In this document: positions 1-8,876 of the stretch, piece by piece
Position numbering within the stretch: the stretch's first letter is position 1
Layout of the letters: each line of letters begins with the position of its first letter
DNA from: a virus
Length of the DNA stretch: 48,571 nt
Direction: 5' to 3' (one strand)
IMG/VR virus record: IMGVR_UViG_3300001850_000317
Coordinates: 1 to 48,571 of that record
Program-made: the position numbers and the translations under genes
Notes under the pieces: generated by a model
Seen by the model: the letters and a program-made list of their open reading frames with translations, nothing else
Databases searched by the model: none
What the model was told of the DNA's origin: nothing

Positions 1-272
1 TCATTACCCTGGGCGCTATTCCATGTGGCTAGGTCGTTAGCACGTGCACTAAGTAAGGTAGAATGGTCATTACCCTGAGCACTATTCCATGTGGCTAGGT
101 CGTTAGCACGTGCGCTGAGAAGAGTAGAGTGATCATTACCCTGAGCACTATTCCAAGTAGATAGGTCGTTAGCTAAAGCTGAACGATAAGTAGTTAAGTC
201 GTTAGCTAAAGCGATGCTATAAGTTGCAAAGTCGTTAGCAGCGATTTGCAGATAAGTATTATAATCATTAGC
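1..272 (-). repeat. 66-bp tandem repeat coding 11-residue (hendecad) units
   Basis: Near-identical 66-base units start at 1, 67 and 133 and become more divergent up to about 272. Each codes for two 11-residue units, [11 protein letters not shown] and [11 protein letters not shown], with ND at positions 2-3 and Thr or Ser at position 6. An 11-residue period suits a right-handed coiled coil or a repeating fibre shaft. The window edge cuts the array. Confidence 0.85.
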
Positions 273-800
273 AAAATACCAATTATTAGCAGTCGCTACG
301 TTAGCTACGGAGTTAGGAGTAGCACCTAAGTTTAAAACATCTAAATTACTTGCTAGATAAACGTCTCCTGTTGCTAAAAAACCACCTCTAACATTTAATA
401 TATATGCATTAGATGTAGGTAATATAGTTTGACTAGTTCTTCCAATACTAATACTATTACTAGATATTAATAACCCGGCCCCTCCAGTAGTTGATTCTAT
501 GCTAAATACGTTTTCAGGTCTAGTTAAAACTGTCGTAGAATACACTCCATGTTTAAAAAACTGAGTACCATCTACAAAATAGTTAGTAATAGAAAATTTA
601 CTATTAGTCGAATAACCGTAAGCATTAGCATTTGAGTCAAACCAGCTATAAAAACTGCCTACGTTAGCCGAATTAACACTGATATTAGAAAATATGTTTG
701 ATCCAGATAAGTGTCTACTATATATGGCCCCATTAGCAAGCTGTAATGATCCAATACTATTAGCAGCTATTACTGTTCCTGTTACTTGAGTTAATGCCAT
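1..800 (-). CDS. Tail fibre, N-terminal part (truncated by window start)
   Basis: This reading frame opens with ATG at 800, preceded by a strong AGGAGA ribosome-binding site, and runs without a stop through position 1, so its C-terminus is missing (266 codons present). The first 170 or so residues are Ser/Thr/Asn-rich with beta-type patterns, as in tail fibres. They are followed by 11-residue repeats of the form xNDxxTxxSAx that run off the window. The same repeats, in the same frame type, enter at the other window edge, so this may be the N-terminal half of the fibre gene ending at 47514. It sits after another fibre gene (810-1757) and before nothing else visible. The receptor-binding role is inferred from composition and position only. 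Confidence 0.75.
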   Translation of the reverse strand, partial: MALTQVTGTVIAANSIGSLQLANGAIYSRHLSGSNIFSNISVNSANVGSFYSWFDSNANAYGYSTNSKFSITNYFVDGTQFFKHGVYSTTVLTRPENVFSIESTTGGAGLLISSNSISIGRTSQTILPTSNAYILNVRGGFLATGDVYLASNLDVLNLGATPNSVANVATANNWYFANDYNTYLQIAANDFATYSIALANDLTTYRSALANDLSTWNSAQGNDHSTLLSARANDLATWNSAQGNDHSTLLSARANDLATWNSAQGN

Positions 801-809
801 TGGATCTCC

Positions 810-1757
810 TTACCTAACGTCCGGTAGCATGCTGCCATACATATTAGTTCCGTCTGATACAAACGAAAACATATCTCGTCTACTAGCCGTTGTAGTAAGA
901 GTAGGCGCCACTCCTGCTGGCCATTTAAATACGCTATTCCATGTTAGAGTTCTACTGCCTGCGCCGTCTTGTATAACATGAAGTATATATGTTCCTATTC
1001 TCATATTAGTCGGCGCAGCCATCGTTCTGTTACCTCCAAGAGTTACAGTGGCTACTTGACCTAAAAATAAATCCCAATTTATTGTTGCAGCATCTGTAAG
1101 AGTTTGGTTAGAGGCATTAGCATAGGCAGTATTATAAGAATTATATACAGTAAATTGATTATTTGAATTAAGAGTGCTATTTCCTATTGTTACTCTACCA
1201 GATGTATCAAATTTTACTTTACCACCTGTAGCTATCTTACCATCTGAAACCGCAGAGCTAGCAAGTTTAGCTTCTGTAACTGCTGAATCTTGAATAACTG
1301 TAGAGCTAACAGTATCTGCTGCTGGAGCTCCTACGTCAACTATATATGGACTAGAGTTTGAATATTTCATATAAACTCTAGCATTACCAGTAGCGGCACC
1401 GGTATATGTAGTGCTAAAAAACTCTCCTATTTCATATGTACCGATATTAGCAGACGCGTGGGCTAGATCTTTTTCAATACGATAACCTATGCCGTATCTA
1501 GATAGGTTTTGTCCTACTGTACCATTTTTATTAAATGTACTATCTACTTTATATAAGGCTCCAGTAGCAGCATCAACATATAACATACCATTAGGAGGCG
1601 TAGTCGCGTCTCCTTCGTAATTAATATTAGTAGATGTAGGTCTAGCTGTACCGTAGAAATTTTGTAACAAAGCAAATAATGCTTCATTTATCTCTATTCT
1701 AGCAGTTCCTAGAGCAGTAGACGCTGTCGGGGTTATAAATGTATTAGAACTTACCAT
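810..1757 (-). CDS. Tail fibre protein with conserved C-terminal domain
   Basis: A 315-residue protein starting at ATG 1757 with a GGAG site nine bases upstream. The N-terminal half is Thr/Ser/Ala-rich and includes a short SSxxxDGKIA segment resembling fibre shaft repeats. The last 100 or so residues, from [20 protein letters not shown] to the end MLPDVR, closely match the C-terminal domain of the fibre ending at 47514. The two proteins therefore share a terminal beta-rich domain that may be a trimerisation knob or receptor-binding tip. It follows the J-type fibre gene by three bases and precedes the truncated fibre by nine. I recognise no catalytic motif. Fibre role is inferred from position and composition. 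Confidence 0.7.
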   Translation of the reverse strand: MVSSNTFITPTASTALGTARIEINEALFALLQNFYGTARPTSTNINYEGDATTPPNGMLYVDAATGALYKVDSTFNKNGTVGQNLSRYGIGYRIEKDLAHASANIGTYEIGEFFSTTYTGAATGNARVYMKYSNSSPYIVDVGAPAADTVSSTVIQDSAVTEAKLASSAVSDGKIATGGKVKFDTSGRVTIGNSTLNSNNQFTVYNSYNTAYANASNQTLTDAATINWDLFLGQVATVTLGGNRTMAAPTNMRIGTYILHVIQDGAGSRTLTWNSVFKWPAGVAPTLTTTASRRDMFSFVSDGTNMYGSMLPDVR

Positions 1758-1760
1758 TAA

Positions 1761-4700
1761 TTAGGCTCCATCTGCTGTAAAATCTATTGAAATGCCTGTG
1801 GCAGAAGATCCATCGTTAGTATAATACAACGATACTCCGCATTGGTTACTAGTTTTTCCAGTTATTATACTTCCTACAGGAGAACTACCAGAAGTTTGTT
1901 GAACTTTAACTGTAGGTATAATAGAAAAACCAGCAGAACTATAGTTTATAGTAACATTACTAGAATTTACTGTGTTACTTGTAGTAAATTGTTTTTTAGT
2001 TAAGTTAACTGCATATCTAAACTTATCTAAAATACTAGATACTTGCCCTGGTTTAGAATTAGTTATACTAAGTCTTAGTTGAAAATGTCTAAGAGATATA
2101 TCTGATTCTGATAGAGGAGACCACCCGTCATTAATAGCATAACCTACAAAAGCATTGGTGTTTACCTGATTATTACCAGAATAGTAAACATTACTAGCTG
2201 TGGAATACCTCATATCTACGTTATACGATATTGCATTTCCAGGCCCAGAAAAAGTTGTAGTTAATCTATCATTATACTGTGATAAGTTAACTAAAGCATA
2301 GGAAGTAGCTGCCTTACTTAAATTAGCTAAGGTATTTCCACCAGTAGCTACTCCATTTGCATAGTAAGTGTTACTAAATTGAATAACGCCTACTATAGGA
2401 TTTGTTACCATATGAATTAATGCATAGCTATTAGCATTAGAGACGTCTCCTACAAACTGACCGTAATTCCATATAGCATAAACATTACCACTAGCCCCTC
2501 CGCTTGTCAATGTTTTATTATCTTCATCGTATGTTGCTATATTTAAAAATGTTGTAAGAGCATCGTCTTGAAGACGTCCTGGAGCTTGATTAGCATCTGA
2601 TACACTAACTAATACGTTTTCTTTAAAATCATTGTAAGTAGAAGTAATACCTTGTATTAGGTTAACAGTAGAAGTTACTCTACCTGTTAAAAGCTGACCA
2701 AGATCTCTTATCTGTGTATAGTATACTGCATTAGCAGCTGCGTTAAGATCTGTAACACCAACAGCTACAGTAAATCCGGTAGATGTTCCATTAGAATTAT
2801 CTACTATAGATTTAAGAGAGCCTGCCATACCTCCGTTATTTGAATTAGCAAAACTTGGATAATAGTATTCAAAATAGTTATTATTATCTAAATTAGTGAT
2901 ATAGTCGTTAGAGCTAGGGCTATCTTCACTGAACGCTCTAAAAGTGCTAAGATTGGGAGGTCTAATACTAGTAAGAGTATATACAGCTATATTAGTAGCT
3001 TCACACTGATTTCCAGTAGTATCTTTAGTTCTTATTATGTAAGTAAAAGTTCCATATTCTTTAACAGGGGCGTTAGAGAAACTTAAATTAGCAAAGGCCG
3101 TTAATATTGGTGTGGCAGATTCCCAATTAGCATCTGTAACTGATGTATACGTTCCAGATAGTTGTTTAATTTCAAATTGATATAGATCTAATTCTAACGG
3201 GTCTCCATTTGCATCTCTAGGAACTGTCCAAGAAAATAAGAATTGATCTCCCAACTGGCTAACGCTGAATCTTGTTACTCCGCCTGGCTTTGTAGTTTTA
3301 CCAGCTATATCTGCTGAAGATTCTACGGTAACACCTCTGATATCGTTATTTAGAGGAGTAATTCTAAAATATATTCTATAACTACTAGGAGCTCCACCTC
3401 TTTCGACATTATCTACTTCGTAGTATATTTTTCCATCGCTGGCTACTCCAGAGGCAGGAACCTTAACGGTGCTATAAGTGCGTAAATCAGATCCAGAGTT
3501 ATTATCTACTATTTTATAGGAAATCTCATACTCAGTTACAGATTGATTAGCTATAGGTGTAAATCCTACTGTAGATCTTACAGCAACACCTACCTGTTTA
3601 TCTCTATAAAGAGATTCTGTTATCTGAACATCAGTTACTTTACCGATAGGTATAGTTCCTATAGATACCTGTTTTGTAGAAAAAGGACTTTTTCTATTAA
3701 AACTATTTTTATTTCTAGCTTTAATTACGTAGTTTCCTGATGAGATATTTTTAATCTTACTTTCTTTTGTAAGATCTAGTGATTCAAAATCTTTAGAAAG
3801 ACTTATATTATATACTTTATATGTTCCTAGTTCGTAAGATCCCGGATATACGGTATTATCGTAATCTACCGTAAAAGTATTAGCTGTAGAATTTAAATTA
3901 CCTACAGTTCCTTGAACATCGCTAGTTATATTAACACCAGTTACCCCAGAGATATTAGCAGTAAGGCTAGTAGCAAATTTTACTCTATAGATAGAATTAG
4001 TGGTTAATAATACGTTATAGCTAGGACTAGATGGATTATAACTAGTTTCTGATATAGCATATACATTTCCAGAAAATAGAGATATATTATCTCCAGGCTC
4101 TATAATAGGAACTGTATAATGATTAGTACGAATGGTTAATACTTTACCCGTTCCTATCTGGACATTAACATTAGATAGATTATCCCAAGTGAATACTGAT
4201 TGATTTTTTTCTTCATTATCAATATAAACAGATATAGCTTGTTTATATCTAGGAACTATATTAATATCTACATTACAATACCCACTAACAGTTAAAGCCT
4301 CTGCATTAAAAGTTTTCTTATCTAGAGTAGAATATCCTTCTAAATACACACTATTATTGGCAAAATAAAGTTGGTTTAATAACTGACTAACCTTAATATA
4401 AAAAGGAGGATCAGGTAAAGAATCTATTAAGAAAGTCTCTGGATGGTTTGCACTAACACTGTTATTTACCTTCATAGTATTAGTAGCCACGTCATAGCTC
4501 TCAAGAGGTATACTAATCTGTGTTACAATTGGATTATATCCGACATGGTCTATTTCAGCTCCAGAACTAGTTTTCTCATTTATAGGTATACTAACATAGT
4601 CTATACCTTTTAAGTTGCCAAAAACAGATGGATCATCGTTTACAGCTAATACGTGTTGATTAAAATTAAGATCAAATAATGTTGATAGTCCTGATATAGT

Positions 4701-4880
4701 AAATTGAACATTACCATCTTTAATAGATTTATCTCCAGTAACATCAACTTTATTTACAGCACTACACAGTAAAGGTATAGATCCTAAAACAGTATTAAAA
4801 CCATTTTTACCTAATATAGCTACTCCAGCTCCTTCAGTAACATTATTTGTATTTGTAACTTTTATTGTTTTATAAGCCAT
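1761..4880 (-). CDS. Central tail fibre / second J-type protein with FN3-like domains
   Basis: A 1039-residue protein whose ATG at 4880 overlaps the TAA of the J-like gene (TAATG). It is Asn/Ser/Thr/Val-rich with almost no Cys. Around residues 410-630 there are two segments with fibronectin type III character, for example KPGGVTRFSVSQLGDQFLFS followed by WTVPRDANGD and later FTYIIRTKDTTGN. In lambda, gpJ carries such domains in its C-terminal half, so here the J function seems divided between two adjacent genes. The C-terminal 200 residues (YNVDMRYSTASNVYYSGNN onward) probably form the outer fibre tip. Translational coupling to the J-like gene suggests equal dosage. Role inferred from position, FN3 look and size. 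Confidence 0.7.
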   Translation of the reverse strand: MAYKTIKVTNTNNVTEGAGVAILGKNGFNTVLGSIPLLCSAVNKVDVTGDKSIKDGNVQFTISGLSTLFDLNFNQHVLAVNDDPSVFGNLKGIDYVSIPINEKTSSGAEIDHVGYNPIVTQISIPLESYDVATNTMKVNNSVSANHPETFLIDSLPDPPFYIKVSQLLNQLYFANNSVYLEGYSTLDKKTFNAEALTVSGYCNVDINIVPRYKQAISVYIDNEEKNQSVFTWDNLSNVNVQIGTGKVLTIRTNHYTVPIIEPGDNISLFSGNVYAISETSYNPSSPSYNVLLTTNSIYRVKFATSLTANISGVTGVNITSDVQGTVGNLNSTANTFTVDYDNTVYPGSYELGTYKVYNISLSKDFESLDLTKESKIKNISSGNYVIKARNKNSFNRKSPFSTKQVSIGTIPIGKVTDVQITESLYRDKQVGVAVRSTVGFTPIANQSVTEYEISYKIVDNNSGSDLRTYSTVKVPASGVASDGKIYYEVDNVERGGAPSSYRIYFRITPLNNDIRGVTVESSADIAGKTTKPGGVTRFSVSQLGDQFLFSWTVPRDANGDPLELDLYQFEIKQLSGTYTSVTDANWESATPILTAFANLSFSNAPVKEYGTFTYIIRTKDTTGNQCEATNIAVYTLTSIRPPNLSTFRAFSEDSPSSNDYITNLDNNNYFEYYYPSFANSNNGGMAGSLKSIVDNSNGTSTGFTVAVGVTDLNAAANAVYYTQIRDLGQLLTGRVTSTVNLIQGITSTYNDFKENVLVSVSDANQAPGRLQDDALTTFLNIATYDEDNKTLTSGGASGNVYAIWNYGQFVGDVSNANSYALIHMVTNPIVGVIQFSNTYYANGVATGGNTLANLSKAATSYALVNLSQYNDRLTTTFSGPGNAISYNVDMRYSTASNVYYSGNNQVNTNAFVGYAINDGWSPLSESDISLRHFQLRLSITNSKPGQVSSILDKFRYAVNLTKKQFTTSNTVNSSNVTINYSSAGFSIIPTVKVQQTSGSSPVGSIITGKTSNQCGVSLYYTNDGSSATGISIDFTADGA

Positions 4881-7800
4881 TATGATATACCTTGAATAGT
4901 TAATATTTCTGCTGGTTTAGCAATTTGCAATTCCGTTGTAATAGCTACTGGATATCCAGTGGTATCGGTTGCTGTATATACTTCTAAATCATATTGAACT
5001 GATCCGTCTAATTGTTTAATAGGTCTTGGAACTACGTTTAAAACAGGTGCAGGAGGAGGCACTAAAGGATTAGCAGTATCAGTATACTTAACTGGAACAT
5101 AATTAATAATACTATCTGAGTCTGTATATACATTTGATACATATTCTGTAGCTGTTATAGTAACTACCTCATCAGTATCTCTTTCGACATTTACTATTTT
5201 AAATAGTTTATCGTTAGTATTTACGTAGTAGTTAGATGGATCAACTTCTCCCAGTGACCAAATATCACCTTTTACAGGAACATTGTTAGAAGTAAAATTG
5301 GCAAAAGATGCAAAAGTCCTAGTTTGTGGCTTATAGACTTTTTGAACTGTTAACTCAAGAATATCTATGCCTGCATTAACATTAGAACTAGATATAGAAC
5401 TGTAGGTATTTTGACAAATATAAAGCTCTACTCTTTCTGTCTCTCTATTAATTATTCTTAAGGCTATAGGATTAGTATTACCAGTAATTACTGATCCTGT
5501 GATAGCAGGGCTAGTAAAATGTTCTAAGATCACATTACCTGTAGCGGTTGTAGCATTAGCAAAAACTCTACCGCCATAACCCCAAGCAATACCTCCAATT
5601 CTTTGAGAAAGAGCAATAACATCTCCTATAGTAGAAGTCATACCTTCTGCTGGAGTTTTAAAAGTAGCTTTTCTTCTTACATATTTACTAGAAGCTAGTA
5701 AATATTGACCAAATCTCATGGCCTGACTGCGCCTATCACACCCAGGTAAATCTATAGATTTTACATTTTCAATAGAGTTGAGTTCAGATATAGCTGTAGG
5801 ATCATCTATTCTAATTAACTCTCTGCGAGAGTGGTTTCTAGGCTCTAGATAAGAAACCTCTATACCTGTTAGGATTTCTGATTCTTTAATACCACTAATT
5901 AGTAAGGAGTTTTTTAATATATTAGTCTCATTATAAATTGCTACTGGAATTTCATCAGGTAGATCAACATTTAGAGAGATTTTGCCCCCAGAATAGAATA
6001 ATATACCTCTAAAAATAGCAGTGATCTGATTAATAATATCCATAACCTGTTTTTGACTATTGAGAGATATATTACAAGTAAATCTACGCTCTGTGATAGA
6101 CGTTCCTAAACTAATTCCTACTTGATTTTCTCTTACGGTAGTAAATTTTCCACGAGGCTTATGTCTAAAAGTTCCATCAGCATATCCAGTAACACCTATG
6201 AATCTACCAGTTTTAGGATCAACTGCATCACAGTATTGAGCTATTTTATAGAACTTAAATTTATCTATGTTACCTTCCGGTATGCCTAGACCATATGACT
6301 GGTTAGTAAGTAAATCGTATAATATCCAGATAGGATTTTGAGTCCATTTATAGACGAAAGTCCCATCCCAAGATCCTTTATAGATTATAGGATTAGCTTC
6401 AGTTTGTGCAGCTCCGGCACTAAAAGTTACAGAATGCTGTTTATTATAGGGATTAGGCAAATAACCATTACCTGTTTCAGAAATTGTTACGGCTTTAACA
6501 CCGTATAAAACATTTAGAGTGCAACCTGTTCCACCAACAGGGCTAACAGTAGTAGATTTAGCTCCGGACGTAGTTGCAGAGGCTGTCCATGTTCCTCGAC
6601 TTACAGGAGTAACAGACGTTACCACACCTCCGCTAACAGAGGCTGTAAATGTAGCGGTTCCACCACCGTAAGAAACTGTTAAAGTATCTCCGTTAGTATA
6701 TCCAGTGCCGCCTACAGCTACAGTAGCACTAGCTACTTCCATAGAACTTATGGTGCCGGTTGCTAAAACTGCTGCATTAGCCTGGGAGGGCTGAGTAAAA
6801 TCTATTGTAGGCACTACACCACCGGAATACGATCCTCTAGAGGATACACTTACTCCGCTAATTTGAGAGTTACTATAGCCTGAAACTACGTTAAAAGTAG
6901 CATAACCTTCTGCTCTACCAGTGCCTGGATTTTCTTGCTGATATCCGCAAGTAATATAAGAAAATGCACCAGAAGTAGGAGTCTCTAACTCTCTCCAATC
7001 TATCTCCCCAGTATCAAGAATAGGCTGATTATAATTACTAGGAACTTTAATAATTAGTCCTTTTACAAGAGAAGTAATAGTAGGAATAGAACCAGAATAC
7101 TCTGCTGTAGATTTTAGAGCGACCCCTAAAAGAGAAGTTCTGGGATAAGCATGTTTAGAGTTTTCTACTTCATCCCAACCTACAAATGTTATAACATCCT
7201 GTATCTTAGAACTATCAGAATCGTCAGTAGTTTTTTCTATTCTAAACTGATAACCGTTGTTGCTCTTAGCAATGTCAGCTATTAATACGCTAATACTAAA
7301 TTTATAATTTGTATTTGTTTTTCCTGATATGGTTTTTTCTATTATTAAATCTGCTCCATCTGCATCTTTAAGAATAGTAGTTCCAGTATAGTCGTATAAT
7401 GTTATCTTAACACTTACAGAATATGGATTAACATTTCCGTTACCATCCATACTTTGTAATCCAGCTATCAGAAAGTTAAAATCTAAGCTATCCCAAGCAT
7501 ATTGACTTGTATTCTGAATAACTATTACTTTAGGTATGCTTTGTAAGTTACCTTTCTTTAAATTTATAGGTGAATTAAGACCTTGTGGGGTTACTGTTTT
7601 ACCTGTAAAACGGCTTAAGTTAGAAGAAATACCTTTACCAGTTACTGTTCCAGTAGTATGAGCTGTATAGAATAGTTCTGTATTTATTGTCCCGTCGGTA
7701 TCCATTTTAATCAAATCGTCTATACTAGATTCGTTAAATTCAATATCTTGTGGGCCGTTTGGGTTAACTCTATATATCGGACCTTCTCCAAGAGCTAAAG

Positions 7801-8329
7801 TTCCGAAAAAGATGTCCGTAGAAAATAGAGAGTTAGGTGCCTCGACTGCTGGGGCAGCACTTTTGCCGCCACCCTTATTATGAACTCTGATCTCATTAGC
7901 TATATAGGTATGATCATTCTCTACTGTAAAATTATAGACACGATCTTTACCTATATTTTTTATACCTAAAATAGGTCTATAGTATCCAAGCCTATCAACT
8001 AAAACATCGTCTACTTGTAGATTGCCTATAGCTGTAAAAGCCATATTCTCATTGAGAACCCAATGATTAGGAGTTATCTTAAAACTACCATTCCAAAAAG
8101 AAATCTCTACTAATTCATCGTCCTCGTGCTCAAATACTTGGGTAACTTTGTTTTCTGATATTTTACCATAGTGATCAAAGCTGATTACTATATCACCTAC
8201 TTTTACTTGTTCAATAGGTTTAGTGCCTCCAGGAATTTCTATAAGAGTTCCTGCAGCAAAACAACCTCCCTTACCTCCAGAGATAAAGGGAACTGCTTTT
8301 CCGTTTATAATATAGTAAGATTTATACAT
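4880..8329 (-). CDS. J-like tail tip / host-specificity protein with inserted Hint (BIL) domain
   Basis: Residues 1-22 form a leader ending GGKGG; residues 23-151 are an intein-like Hint domain (separate entry). From residue 152 the lambda gpJ-like sequence begins, with KGGGKSAAP then LGEGPIYRVNPNGPQDIEF, much like the start of gpJ. A Gly-rich beta insertion carrying GGTGYTNGDTLTVSYGG lies near residues 550-660. The COG4733-like core follows (YGLGIPEGNIDKFKFYKIA, later LPGCDRRSQAMRFGQYLLAS). I choose ATG at 8329 (1149 residues) because it overlaps the upstream stop as ATGTATAA, the same junction seen at the start of the preceding gene at 8876; a GTG at 8341 is possible. Family gpJ proteins form the tail tip hub that contacts the receptor. 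The usual fibre part seems to be carried by the next gene. Confidence 0.85.
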   Translation of the reverse strand: MYKSYYIINGKAVPFISGGKGGCFAAGTLIEIPGGTKPIEQVKVGDIVISFDHYGKISENKVTQVFEHEDDELVEISFWNGSFKITPNHWVLNENMAFTAIGNLQVDDVLVDRLGYYRPILGIKNIGKDRVYNFTVENDHTYIANEIRVHNKGGGKSAAPAVEAPNSLFSTDIFFGTLALGEGPIYRVNPNGPQDIEFNESSIDDLIKMDTDGTINTELFYTAHTTGTVTGKGISSNLSRFTGKTVTPQGLNSPINLKKGNLQSIPKVIVIQNTSQYAWDSLDFNFLIAGLQSMDGNGNVNPYSVSVKITLYDYTGTTILKDADGADLIIEKTISGKTNTNYKFSISVLIADIAKSNNGYQFRIEKTTDDSDSSKIQDVITFVGWDEVENSKHAYPRTSLLGVALKSTAEYSGSIPTITSLVKGLIIKVPSNYNQPILDTGEIDWRELETPTSGAFSYITCGYQQENPGTGRAEGYATFNVVSGYSNSQISGVSVSSRGSYSGGVVPTIDFTQPSQANAAVLATGTISSMEVASATVAVGGTGYTNGDTLTVSYGGGTATFTASVSGGVVTSVTPVSRGTWTASATTSGAKSTTVSPVGGTGCTLNVLYGVKAVTISETGNGYLPNPYNKQHSVTFSAGAAQTEANPIIYKGSWDGTFVYKWTQNPIWILYDLLTNQSYGLGIPEGNIDKFKFYKIAQYCDAVDPKTGRFIGVTGYADGTFRHKPRGKFTTVRENQVGISLGTSITERRFTCNISLNSQKQVMDIINQITAIFRGILFYSGGKISLNVDLPDEIPVAIYNETNILKNSLLISGIKESEILTGIEVSYLEPRNHSRRELIRIDDPTAISELNSIENVKSIDLPGCDRRSQAMRFGQYLLASSKYVRRKATFKTPAEGMTSTIGDVIALSQRIGGIAWGYGGRVFANATTATGNVILEHFTSPAITGSVITGNTNPIALRIINRETERVELYICQNTYSSISSSNVNAGIDILELTVQKVYKPQTRTFASFANFTSNNVPVKGDIWSLGEVDPSNYYVNTNDKLFKIVNVERDTDEVVTITATEYVSNVYTDSDSIINYVPVKYTDTANPLVPPPAPVLNVVPRPIKQLDGSVQYDLEVYTATDTTGYPVAITTELQIAKPAEILTIQGIS
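7877..8263 (-). other. Intein-like Hint domain (type A bacterial-intein-like)
   Basis: This codes 129 residues from Cys23 to Asn151 of the J-like protein. Block A is CFAAGTLIEIPGG, block B is FKITPNHWVL with its His at about residue 89, block F is YNFTVENDHTYIANE and block G ends in HN. No homing endonuclease is present. The residue after HN is Lys, not Cys, Ser or Thr, which fits a type A BIL domain rather than a classic intein. Both flanks are Gly/Lys-rich (GGKGG before, KGGGKS after). Cleavage or ligation activity is inferred, not shown. Confidence 0.85.
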
Positions 8330-8876
8330 AGCTTGATACACTAATCACTGCACCCTTATCATGATCTATAGTGTCTACGTCTGCACTAATGATCTGACCA
8401 CCTACTCGTAACATACCATAGTTTAAAGGTATAGAATTGCTGCTGTCAACTGTATTTATTATACCATCGAAGGCATCGTTATTTCTCCTATCCTGATCTG
8501 TTATACCGCCATCTTGTCTTTTTGGTTTAGGCATAATAGCTTGTATAACAGCGCCTAAGGCAAAACTAATTACTGTTCCTACTACAGCTTTTACAACGGC
8601 TTGTCCCACTACTGTAGCTGTTATTGCTTCAAGATTACCGCATATCAGAGGCACAATATAACACCCTGTTTGATCTGTAGGTATTTCATCTCTGGTTAAC
8701 CAACTATCTGGAAAAGGTTTAAAGTCTTGATCTAATAAGAGTATTCTAGATTTATCTAAATTTGGGTAGAGATTTTTAATGTAAGATAATAGATCAGATA
8801 CTCTAGAAATATCTGTTGATACTCGAGTCTGTGACCCTATCGGTAATAGTGTTTTGTGAAATCTTATATTATACAT
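8322..8876 (-). CDS. Tail assembly protein I-like (copy 2)
   Basis: A 184-residue protein starting at ATG 8876, overlapping the upstream stop by eight bases. The N-terminal 90 residues (IRFHKTLLPIGSQTRVSTDI...) form a small alpha/beta domain like that of lambda gpI. A Gly/Ala hydrophobic stretch near 95-125 (VVGQAVVKAVVGTVISFALG) could be membrane-active or buried in the tail tip. The last 45 residues, with IPLNYGMLRVGGQIISADVD and ending SSYV, are nearly the same as the end of the preceding gene product, so the two are tandem paralogues. Family I proteins are needed for tail-tip assembly, but their exact action is unclear. Assignment rests on position between K-like and J-like genes plus overall pattern. 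Confidence 0.75.
   Translation of the reverse strand: MYNIRFHKTLLPIGSQTRVSTDISRVSDLLSYIKNLYPNLDKSRILLLDQDFKPFPDSWLTRDEIPTDQTGCYIVPLICGNLEAITATVVGQAVVKAVVGTVISFALGAVIQAIMPKPKRQDGGITDQDRRNNDAFDGIINTVDSSNSIPLNYGMLRVGGQIISADVDTIDHDKGAVISVSSYV

Noticed and set aside
1-198. CRISPR-like array in the 66-base repeats at both window ends
   Set aside because: The repeats are contiguous with no unique spacers, stay in frame and code a regular 11-residue pattern, so they are coding repeats.
3543-3740. Small plus-strand frames inside the tail and capsid genes (for example 3543-3740, 16501-16887, 25447-25650, 27177-27425)
   Set aside because: All are antisense shadows of well supported minus-strand genes, lack ribosome-binding sites, and have unlikely Ser/Cys/Arg-rich composition.
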